Shown: piece by piece, positions 55,052 through 64,000 of the stretch
Layout of the letters: every line of letters begins with the position of its first letter
Numbering within the stretch: the first letter of the stretch is position 1
The notes under the pieces: model-generated
Told to the model about the DNA's origin: nothing
Database searches by the model: none
What the model saw: only the letters and a program-made list of their open reading frames with translations
From: Macrotis lagotis
Lineage: Eukaryota > Chordata > Mammalia > Peramelemorphia > Peramelidae
Length of the DNA stretch: 64,000 nucleotides
Assembly (NCBI RefSeq): GCF_037893015.1
Contig: NC_133661.1
Location: 225,093,157-225,157,156 of the forward strand
Direction of reading: 5' to 3'
Program-made: the position numbers and the translations under genes

Positions 55052-55479
55052 AAAAGTAAGACATAATACCCGTTAGAATTTTGTGATTTGCATTTGATTT
55101 CTATCAGAGATACCATGGTAAAGTAGAGAAGCTACTTTTCAAAAGAGTCTCATTTTTGTTCAATTTTTTTTCTAACTTGGTATACTCAGACATTAAGGTT
55201 AATGATATTAAAGGGCAGATAAATTTCCCACTTCTGTGGTTCTTCAATTCTCTCCATGAGTAGTTCTTTCTAGGTGAAAGAAATGTGATGTGTTCCCAGT
55301 TATACCACACAAGTCAGTTTGATCTTGGTTTTTTGTATTTTTTTTTTTGATTAGGTATATACTTACTTAAGCAGAAGCATGCAGTAATGATAAGATCTTT
55401 GTCAGAGCAGGTATTATTTCTCAAGAGAAAAAAACTCGGTAACTTAGTGATAATATCCTTCTGTAAAAGATTTCAGCCT

Positions 55480-55637
55480 GGGGGCGGCTAGGTGGCATAG
55501 TAGATAAAGCACTGGCCCTGGAGTCAGGAGTACCTGGGTTCAAATCCGGTCTCAGACACTTAATAATTACCTAGCTGTGTGGCCTTGGGCAAGCCACTTA
55601 ACCCCATTTGCCTTGCAAAAACCTAAAAAAAAAAAAA
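55480..55637 (+). repeat. Young tRNA-derived SINE with perfect target-site duplication
   Basis: A complete copy (gggggcggctaggtggcata to CCTAAAAAA). AAAAGATTTCAGCCT at 55465-55479 and 55638-55652 is identical. Confidence 0.96.
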
Positions 55638-56089
55638 AAAAGATTTCAGCCTAGAGAATTTAGTTATGTAAAAAAATAACAGTTTTATAGAGTATAACTA
55701 ACTTTTGTTTTTAGCTGGATCCTTATTGCATAAAACATAACAATAGCAGCATTTTGTCCATCATCATGAACATCATATTTTTCTTGAAAAATCTATTAAA
55801 AGTCATGCTGAAAGTTGTCATTGTTCTTGTCTATTCAGTGTTTGAGTTCTGAGTATTTCATGAAGGATGTTATATATCATTATTTTATACCATTTTTTCA
55901 AATTTCATTTGTATACAATCAGGATATTCTATGATAGCTAATTTGTTGCAGTGGTTTTGTGAGATTGGTTGCTATAATCTCTATTACAACTGAAAATACA
56001 GTCAAAATCAGAGACATTATCAGGCCAAGAAATTTTGCTTAAAAAGGGTAAAAAGCAGACATTAAATTAAAATGCATTTAAATTACTTC

Positions 56090-57165
56090 ATTTGAAGTGC
56101 TCTCTCTTTAACTTTTCCCCGTTCTATAATCCATTTTCTACATGGTTGCCAAAATCATATTTCCTTTAGGATAAAAATGCTATCTTCTGTTTAGCATTGC
56201 TCTTAACAATCTAGCTCTGTCCTATCTTTATATTTCATTCTTCCTTCTTGTATATTCCCCCCTTCAGATACATAGACCTCCCTTTTTTGTACTATACAAG
56301 AAAATCCATCTGTTAACCTTCATGCAGAGGATTCATGTGTTGGAACCTTTCCCCTCCCTCTGCCTCTGGGAAACCTTAGCTCCCTCTCAGGTGTCTTTTT
56401 TTTTCCCTCCTCACCAACCATCTCCCTCACAATCTCTTCATAACTGCCTCACCAGCATACCCTTTCCTTTAATTAGTCCTGGATGGAGTATATTATTCAT
56501 TCATGTACAGGATCTTTCTGGGATCAAAATGCCCTCTCTGATCTTTACTCCCCTGTGCTAGTTGTTTCCTCCATTACAATGTGAACTCAAAAGAGGAAAT
56601 GATTAATACTGTTGGATGGATTGTATGAAACAAGTACACTAGTGCACTGTTGGTAGAGTTATGAATTCAAGAACTTCTGGAAAGTAGTTTGTAATCAGGA
56701 CCAGAAAGTTAACAAACTATGCATATCCTTTATAAAGGATATGTATATGTACATGTACATGTACATGTATATCCACAAAATTATTTAAAGCATGCTGCTG
56801 TTGGATGTAGCCAAAAATTGGAAACTAAGAGAATATTCTATTCCAGAATATAGAAACAAAGAGTAGTATATGAATATATATACCAACAGAGATGAACACA
56901 AAATGCAGCGAGACATTTATTTTTGGACAGGGTTGATGTGGAAATTGTTTTGCCAGAATATGTAAGTAGTTGTGATTTAATTTGTTTAATGGAGGGAGGA
57001 GTGGGAATACCAGATAAATGAAAAAGTTCTTATTACTTAAAAAAAGAAAAAAGAATGTAAGAGCCTTGAGGGCAAGTATTGCTTTTGCTTTCCTTTCCCT
57101 AGCAATAAGCTGGGGATGTAATGCTTGATGTGTAGTAAGTGTTTAATAAATGATTTTCAGTGATT
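56090..57165 (+). mobile_element. L2 3' portion split by an L1
   Basis: The first part (to about 56600) has 'ccaaaatcatatttccttta' and 'caatctagctctgtcctatc'. The end (57050-57165) has 'aatgtaagagccttgagggc' and 'gtgtttaataaatgattttc'. The sequence AATGTGAACTC at the left break and AATGTAAGAGCC at the right suggest the L1 entered at this point. Confidence 0.7.
56600..57050 (+). mobile_element. L1 3' end inserted in L2
   Basis: 'agtgcactgttggtagagtt', 'ctggaaagtagtttgtaatc' and 'gatgtagccaaaaattggaa' are the end of L1 ORF2 in sense orientation, with an A-rich 3' end near 57040. A GTACAT repeat lies at 56749-56770. Confidence 0.75.
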
Positions 57166-57439
57166 TGCAGATCATGTCACTGCTCAAAAACTTTCTATGG
57201 TTCTCCAATGCCCTCTGAATAAAAAATAAAACTTATTCTTATTATCTTGACAATCAAGACCATTTACAATTTGTTGTTAACCTACTTTTCCAGGAAAATT
57301 TTGAAAAAAAACCCTATAAATTTAATGCTCCAGGAATAATGAATCATTTGGTGCTTCCTTGGGGTCCCGTCTTAGTGCCTTTGCTCAAACCATTCTTATT
57401 CCCAAAATGCCCCCCCCCATTAACATCTTGCCCACACTT

Positions 57440-57632
57440 TATTTATTTATTTTTTTGCTATCTCTTAATACTTTATTTTGCTTCCTTAAGGATATGGTCT
57501 CTTTCTCATCACATTCAGCTTAGATCAATGCATACCATGGAAACAATGCAAAGACCAACAGACTGCCCACTGTGGTGGGGGGGGAGCAAGAATGGGGGGA
57601 AAAACTGCAAAACCCAAAATAAATAGCATCTT
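57440..57632 (+). mobile_element. L1 3' end
   Basis: 'ccttaaggatatggtctctt', 'gcataccatggaaacaatgc' and 'aaaacccaaaataaatagca' are the same subfamily end as at 1380-1540. Confidence 0.85.
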
Positions 57633-58180
57633 TTATTTTTTTAAAGTGATTTAGATAATATACTGGGGGGGGGCAAGAAGAATCTTCGTGGTTTGCAGAA
57701 TGCTCAAGTGAAGTGAAGGAGTGGAAATGAAACTCAACTGCTTCCTTGTGAGGACTAGAAGTGGGTCAAGTCTTCCAGGACTGAGGGCTTTTGTAAATAT
57801 AGATAGGCCTGTGGCATTAGATTCCTGCTCTCTGAAGATTATCTAGGAGGGAATTGAGGAGGAAAGAGGGAGGGAGGAAGAGAATGGGGGAAAAAAGGTA
57901 TGGGGGGAAGAAAAGAAGAATAGGAAGGGTGCAATGGATCAAAATAGTCTGGGTTCCCTGGAAAATTCTATAAAGCACTATATGAGCACGAGAGGGGTAA
58001 AGCCTAGATTTAGTCTGAGAAGACAGGATGGAATGAGTGAACAGAGAAAGGTTGGGACTGGGAAGAATGAGATGAAACACTGGACCTCCATCAAACAGGG
58101 ACCTGAAGTTCCCTCATCAGGCCAGCCTGCCTGCCTGCTTACCTACTTCCATCTAGGCACCCCCAAACTCAGTTACTATT
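57633..58180. other. Unassigned insertion between two L1 elements
   Basis: About 550 bp that matches none of the families I know and is less AT-rich than its surroundings. It lies inside the split L2, between an L1 3' end and the HAL1-like element. It could be a fragment of an LTR or of another non-LTR element; I see no diagnostic ends. Confidence 0.35.
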
Positions 58181-60862
58181 TCTTTCTTGTAACATTTTAT
58201 TTGTTTTCCAGTTATATACAATAGTAGTTTCTACCTATCATCTTTGTAAGGTTTTGAATTTTACAATTCATCCCCCCCACCCCCTGCCCACACAGAAGGC
58301 AGTCTGACAGTCTCCACATTGCCTCCATGCCACACATTGATCAAAATTGAATGTGTTATAAGGGTAAACATAAACCTCCCCCCCAAGAAGATGAGAAACC
58401 TCAAGAATAGAGAGAGAAAAAAAAAATGTACTTCAGTCTGTATTCAGATTTCAATGGCTCTGTCTCTGAGGTGAGTTGCTTTCTTTATCATAAGTCCACC
58501 TGAGAAGTTGCTTCAATATTTTTCCCACAGTTGCTATCACTAGCTGTATATCCCTTCACTCTATTCCTTCCCACTCTCATTTATTCTATTCTCTCTCCTT
58601 TCATCCTGGCCCTGTACAAAAGTGTGTTGTATCTGAGTACCCTCTCCCTCGGTCTTCACTCTCTTTTATCATCTATTCCCCTTCCTTCCCCCCATTCCCC
58701 CTTATCCCACCTCTTTCTTCTCATTTTTCTCTAGAGTAAGATAGATTTACTCACCCTATTAAGTGTGTATGTTATTTCCTCTCTGAGCCATTTCTTATGA
58801 GAATCGAGGCTCACTCATTCTCCTTTACCTTCCCCATTTCCACTCCATTGAAAAAGCTTTTTCTTGAATCTTATGTGAAATTTCTTAGCTTCTTCATCTC
58901 CTTTCCCTTCCTCCACGTACTTTCATCACCCATCGACTCCATCTTTTTACTATATTATACCATTATATTCCACTCCTTCCTATGTCTTATCTATATATGC
59001 TCCTTCCAACATAGGAAAGTTCATATGAGTTATCAATATCTTCTTCCCATGCAGGATTACAAACAGTTCAATATCGTTAAGCTCCTCATAGTTAGTCCTT
59101 CTCTTCCACCCCCTCTATGGTTCACCAGTGTCCTGTACTTGGAGATCAAACTTTCTGTTCATCTTTGGTCTTCTCGTTAGGAAAGTTTGAAAGTCCCCTG
59201 TTTCATTAAAAGTCCATCTTTTCCCCTGAAAGAGGATGCTCAGTTTTGCTGGGTAGTTGATTTTTAGTTGTAAACCAAGATCTTTTGCCTTTCAGTATAT
59301 CATATTCCAATCGCTACGAGCCCTTAATGTAGATGTTGTCATATCCTGTGTAATCCTGACTATGGAGCCTCAGTAGCTGAATTGTTTGTTTCTGGAAGCT
59401 TTTAGAATTTTTCTCTTTGATTTGGGAGTTTTGGAATTTGGCTATAATATTCCTGGAAGTTTTTCTTTTGGGATCTCTTTCAGGGGGTGGCCAGTGAATT
59501 CTCTCATTTCCATTTTTACCCTCTGCTTCTAGGATCTCAGGACAATTTTGCTGTATTATTTCTTGAAACATGAAGTCTAGGCTCTTCTCCTGGTTGTGGC
59601 TTTCAGATAGCCCAATAATTTTTAAATTATTTCCTCTGGATCTGTTTTCAAGATCAGTTGTTTTTTCCCAATGAGATATTTTACATTTTCTTCTAATTTT
59701 TGGCTTTTTTGGAAGAGTTTTATTTCTTCCTGATTTCTTGCTGAGTCATCAGCTTCCTTGAGTTCCATTCTGCATTGGAAGGAGTTATTGTCTTCAGAGA
59801 GCTTTTTCTATCTCCTTTTCCAACTGGCCAGTTCTGCCTTATAAGGCATTCTTCTCCTCATTTGCCTTTTGTTTTGCTTTTTCCATTAGGCCTAAACTAG
59901 TTTTTAACAGCTTATTTTCTTCAGTATTTTTTTTTGTATTTCTTTTACCAATCTGTTGATTTGGTTTTCATGATTTTTCTGCATTGGTCTCATTTCTCCT
60001 CCTGATTTTTCCTCCACTTCCCTTAATTGCTTTTCAAAGTCTTTTTTTAGCTTGCCCATAGTCTGAGCCCATTTTCTGTTTCACTTGGAGGTTTTGGATA
60101 TGGAAGCTTCGATTTTGTCGTCATCTGAGTATGTGTTTTGATCTTCCATTACTTCCATAAAGTAATTCTCTATGGTCAGATTCTTCTTTTTCTGTTTACT
60201 CATTTCCTCAGCCCAAGACTAATTTACAGCACTTTCAAGGCTTTGGGGTTTTTTTGGGGGGAGGGGGACACCCTACTGGAATCTTCATTCCTCCAAGTCT
60301 TATGCTCTCTTGCCTGTGCTTTGAGTAGATGACCACCTCACTTCCCTATGCCCTGGAGCTGTAAGGAGGGATCCTGCTTGACTATCTTAGTATGGAACCC
60401 CAAACTGCAACCTGGATCTGAGTGTAGGCAAACAGTGGAGTCCTGCCCCCAGGGAGAGCAAAGAAATATCCACAGTCTTCCCTTGACCCCCTTACCATCT
60501 GTGGGCTTTGCTCTGGGGGGCAGGCTGCTTTCTCCAGATTCTTGCTAAACCTGCAGCAGGTGCTCCCTCACTCCATACTCATTCTGGTGTAGTAGAATTC
60601 TCTCCCTGCCCCTTCAAGCTGTTCCAGGGCTGTGCTGCAACTGGGGCTTTTTTCTGACTCCCATTCCTAGTGAAACACACCTTTCCTGCAGAACTTCTAA
60701 GTTATCTTGGACTGGGAAAATGTATCACTCAATGTTTCTGTGAGTTCTGCCCCTCTAAATTTTTGCTAGAGTCATAATTTTTTAACTTTTGGAGTTTTGA
60801 GGGGAAGGAGTTCCCAGGAAATGCTGCCTTCATGCTGCCATCTTGGCTCCGCCCCCCCCCCA
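58180..60862 (-). mobile_element. HAL1-like element (L1 5' UTR, ORF1 and 3' end, no ORF2), near full length
   Basis: On the minus strand the element starts at 60862 with GGCGGAGCCAAGATGGCAGC, the classical L1 5' end. The GC-richer 5' UTR runs to about 60200. ORF1 follows: a Lys/Glu-rich coiled-coil region (about 59600-60150), then near 59314-59571 a frame reading EIIQQNCPEILEAEG and ERDPKRKTSRNIIAKF, like the L1 ORF1p RRM/C-terminal domain (PRTIIVRF). A purine-rich 3' region runs to an AATAAAATG end near 58185. No reverse transcriptase is present, matching half-L1 (HAL1) elements, which would have used L1 machinery. Several stops break ORF1. Confidence 0.75.
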
Positions 60863-61044
60863 AGTGGCATCTTTTTCAAGGAACATTTTTGGTTGCCTTC
60901 ACTGTTTATCACATACAAATATCCCATGTTTACTTATCTTTTAAAATGTTGTTACCCCCTAACAGAATGCCAGCTTCTTGATGGCAGATAGCATGTCATT
61001 TTTGATACTGTGTCCCAGATTTTTGGCAATTACTAATAGGAGGG

Positions 61045-61232
61045 AGGAAAAGAAGGGGAATAAGCATTTATGCAAATATGATCTCATTTAATACTCACAA
61101 TAACCCTTCAAGGTAGATGCTATATTCTCTCCATTGTATTGTTGACAAAACTGAGGCAGAGACTAAATGACTTACCCAGGGAGACATAGCTAATATCCGT
61201 GGCCAAATATTAATTTGGACCTTACTGCCTCC
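61045..61232 (-). repeat. MIR, reverse
   Basis: 'atctcatttaatactcacaa', 'caaggtagatgctatattct' and 'gacaaaactgaggcagagac' match reversed MIR. Confidence 0.75.
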
Positions 61233-61234
61233 AT

Positions 61235-62290
61235 AAAGTGGTAGTAGTAAGTACATAGGAATTGCTTGATTTGGTGATTATATTGGATTGTAGAAGATTC
61301 CATGAAAAAATTGCATAAAAGATATTTTATAAAATCTTGATAGATGTGCTTATTTCTTTACTATATATTATAAAATAGAAATGGATAAAAGATCTTTTAC
61401 AGATATTGATGGAATGGTTGGAATAAAAGATATATATACTCCAATTACTACATGAAATATTAGAAGAAATGGTTTCTCCCTAGCAAGTAGGGTAAAAAGA
61501 TAATCTATGAAAAATTAATGAAAAGGTTACATGTATACTGGGAAAGAGTACCCACACTCATAAAATCAAAGATCCATTAAAGAATCCAAATAGTCATGGG
61601 AATTATAGTCTGGAGAACTCTGAACATTATATCGATTATTTAATTGGTATTATGTAGGAAATGTCTAAATAAGTATAGATACACAGATTAAGTGAGTGAT
61701 TTGTATTAAATGGACTAGATAATCAGGATGCATAACTGATTTTTGGAAGACTAAGTGTATATTGGGTTTAAAACCTTTTTCATTTACCACTACTGCCACT
61801 ACCACTACCACCACCATTACCTTTTTTGTGAGTTTAAAAATATTAATGACCAGAAATATTCACAAATAGAACAGAATACTGATTTGTGTTTACAAAAAAA
61901 TTAGAAACATTTTTGCTGAAGAATAAAATGAGTTGATTTATTATGACATGATAAGATAATGAGATTAAAGAAAGTGGACTAATCTATAGATTCTGAAAAT
62001 AATCACAAATATTTTGAGTAGATAGTGAATATTGTTTTCTACAAGCAACATGACATTCAAAAATATGCTTTACCTCCCCACCTCAATGATTAATGCAGTG
62101 AGTGTGGGTAGTACCAAGAGATGTTTAGATATTTTTCCTGAGTAATTGTGTGTGTGTAGGATTGTGTGGTTAATGGTGGCAGAAAAAAGGGAGAAGGAGG
62201 TGCAAACAATCACCATTTTTAGTCTGTCTACATATATTATCATTCTAAAAATGAGATCCTTGTCTAATGACTAACACAGTTATAATCCTG
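61235..62290. other. Intron 3, nothing recognised
   Basis: AT-rich intron sequence with a short ACTACC repeat near 61789-61812. No repeat family call is made. Confidence 0.5.
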
Positions 62291-62308
62291 AAGGATCATT
62301 TTTACATT

Positions 62309-62459
62309 TTTTTTAGGATTTTTTGCAAGGCAAATGGGGTTAAGTGGCTTGCCCAAGGCCACACAGCTAGGTCATCATTAAGTGTCTGAGACCGGATTTG
62401 AACCCAGGTACTCCTGACTCCAGGGCCAGTGCTTTATCCACTGTGCCACCTAGCTGCCC
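62309..62459 (-). repeat. Young tRNA-derived SINE with perfect target-site duplication
   Basis: The reversed copy (gcaaggcaaatggggttaag to ccacctagctgcc) is flanked by TCATTTTTACATT at 62296-62308 and 62460-62472. Confidence 0.96.
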
Positions 62460-62474
62460 TCATTTTTACATTCT

Positions 62475-63170
62475 TGCCATAAATTAAAACCAAAAACCAG
62501 CAGTCTAAAGGGAGTCCTGCTTATAAGAAGTAGTGACGCATAGGTTTTCTTGGAGAGCTAATTATTTAAGTTGGTACGGTTGATTTTGTCATAAACATGA
62601 GACTCTTGGTTATCTTGTAGTGCTCGTTATGAAGATTTGTAAAAAGGCCAGCATGAAGATAATTAGAATTTATGATATAATGACTACTTTGGAGACTGAA
62701 AAAGTAAAGAAATTCTACAGAGAAATAGATAAGACCTTTTAAATAAACATTTTTCAAAGGTGAAAATATGTTGGAAAATATGTTTTGGGATTAAGAGATG
62801 AAAGTAGCTAACAATTTTTAAATTATGCTAAACCTCAGACTTACATAGCATGAATGTTTTTGTGACATGGCAATCTATTATAGATTCCCTTTGGCAATCT
62901 GTTATAGATTCCTTCTCAATAATATTTTTAAATGAATTAAAAATTAATTTAAATGAATTTAAAAGAATTCATAGAATTACAAAGAAAATAATTATATTTA
63001 GTTATTAAATTTAAAAAAGATTCACGAACCCAAGGTTAAAAATTTCTGTGTGTGTATCACGAAAACTGTTTTGAAGAGATTTAAGAAGCACTACATGTCT
63101 TGAGCACTGAATAGCATTGTAAAAAATTAAAATGCTTGTATTCTAATAGAAATTTCTGGGATTTTTTGAG
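62475..63170. other. Intron 3, nothing recognised
   Basis: AT-rich. A local near-duplicate 'caatctattatagattcc' / 'caatctgttatagattcc' occurs at 62871-62911. Confidence 0.5.
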
Positions 63171-63174
63171 ATTT

Positions 63175-63259
63175 AAGTTATTTTTTTTTTTTACATTTTA
63201 ATTCCAATCAGTCTCTATCTCTCTCCCTCCCCATCCATCACTAGAGAAGGCCACTATTG

Positions 63260-63308
<49 letters not shown>

Positions 63309-63740
63309 GATACAAGCTATACTTGGCATACCTCTATCAGTTCTTTCTCTGGAGCTGGTCCTTTATAGTTGATTTAGGTATTTATAATACTCTGAATAAC
63401 TGAGTTGTTCACAGTTATTCTTCAAACTATTGCTATTACTATGTATAACATTCTCTTGGTTCCAACTCATTTCACTCTTCATTACTTTATGCAAGTCGAC
63501 AGGTAATGTAATAGGAATAAGTGTTGTATTTTGCAAAAGCTTTTCCTGCATTTATTGATATAATAATTTAATTTTTGTTACTTATGGATATAATCAGTTA
63601 TATGGTTTTTCTTATGTTAAATATCACTGCTTTCCTGATATAAATCCTATTTGATCAAAATTTCTAATCTTTGTGATTTATTGTTGTAGTCTCCTTCCTA
63701 GTATTATATTTAGGATTTTTGAAACTTAGCAGAGGGCTTT
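63175..63740 (-). mobile_element. L1 3' end, reverse, with internal CA repeat
   Basis: 'tctctatctctctccctccc', 'tcagttctttctctggagct', 'aactgagttgttcacagtta' and 'ctcatttcactcttcattac' are antisense L1 3' UTR. Sequence after about 63520 resembles another antisense L1 part. Confidence 0.65.
63262..63305. repeat. (CA)n microsatellite
   Basis: About 22 CA units inside the L1 fragment. Confidence 0.97.
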
Positions 63741-64000
63741 GGGGGCATAATAAGTGCTCGATTAAACCTTTAGTGAACTGATTACTATTTTGTCTACAGG
63801 AAATAAGATTAAGTGATGCTAACATAGGAGACAATGAGGTCAGAAAACAGAAATGGGCTTAAGCTGCAGAGAAGGAAAGAAGATGACAATAAGGATTATT
63901 ATTATTATATTGATATATATATTGAATTGGAGTAAAAATATGAAATCTTTTTTAAAAAATCTGGAAGAATACAATAAAATAAATACATAGTAATAAAAAA

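Larger units (their letters stand above)
57165..61045 (+). mobile_element. L2 split by later insertions (parts 57165-57440 and 60864-61045)
   Basis: The left part ('gatcatgtcactgctcaaaa', 'acaatcaagaccatttacaa', 'caaaccattcttattcccaa') stops in mid-element. The right part starts 'aagtggcatctttttcaagg' and continues through 'cagaatgccagcttcttgat', which is where the L2 3' UTR should resume. About 3.4 kb of L1-type and unassigned DNA lies between. Confidence 0.65.

Overview
This is a 64 kb piece of a marsupial nuclear genome. It is AT-rich and densely packed with tRNA-derived SINEs carrying a GGCAGCTAGGTGGCGCAGTG-like A-box region, CORE/MIR-type SINEs, L2 fragments and L1 copies whose 3' ends and ORF1-only forms match the marsupial L1 types I know. 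SINE tails reading CTTGCAAAAACCTAAAAAA may point to an Australian lineage, but I cannot name the species.

The only host gene I can support is PPP4R4, which encodes regulatory subunit 4 of protein phosphatase 4. It lies on the plus strand. Its first three coding exons are 16279-16368, 17895-17968 and 52983-53085. They join in phase to give 89 codons, and the gene runs off the right edge. Intron 1 is about 1.5 kb, intron 2 is about 35 kb, and intron 3 is open at the window end. The promoter is a CpG island (about 15.6-17.5 kb) with GC boxes, two CRE-like sites and a long polypyrimidine tract. A 25-unit CpG-rich minisatellite sits just upstream.

The most interesting signal is inside intron 2. 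A strong splice acceptor at 22843-22844 opens a 55-codon frame that continues exon 2 exactly in phase and then stops (22845-23010). It looks like an alternative terminal exon giving a 109-residue PPP4R4 without HEAT repeats. A near-consensus CTCF site in reverse orientation covers the first codons of that exon, and a GTAAGT sits two bases after the acceptor.

Region by region: 1-15 kb is intergenic, with L1 ends, L2, MIR and SINEs and one less repetitive block (about 10.65-12.1 kb) holding an RFX-like X-box. 15-17.6 kb is the promoter, exon 1 and GC-rich intron 1. 17.6-53 kb is exon 2 and the large intron 2, which contains the alternative exon, a Pogo-type DNA transposon fossil with a BrkDBD-like domain, an L2 with a decayed RT, several L1s, a solo LTR at 38.2-38.75 kb, and a nest of an L1 inside an L1 with a second solo LTR at 45.3-45.9 kb. 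53-64 kb is exon 3 and intron 3, with an L2 split by an ORF1-only (HAL1-like) L1 and several young SINEs with clean target-site duplications.

I found no tRNA, rRNA or other RNA gene, no CRISPR array and no second protein-coding gene. Most long open frames are artefacts of the minisatellite, the GC-rich island, microsatellites or the strand opposite L1. All repeat family calls rest on memory of consensus sequences and were not checked with a repeat library.
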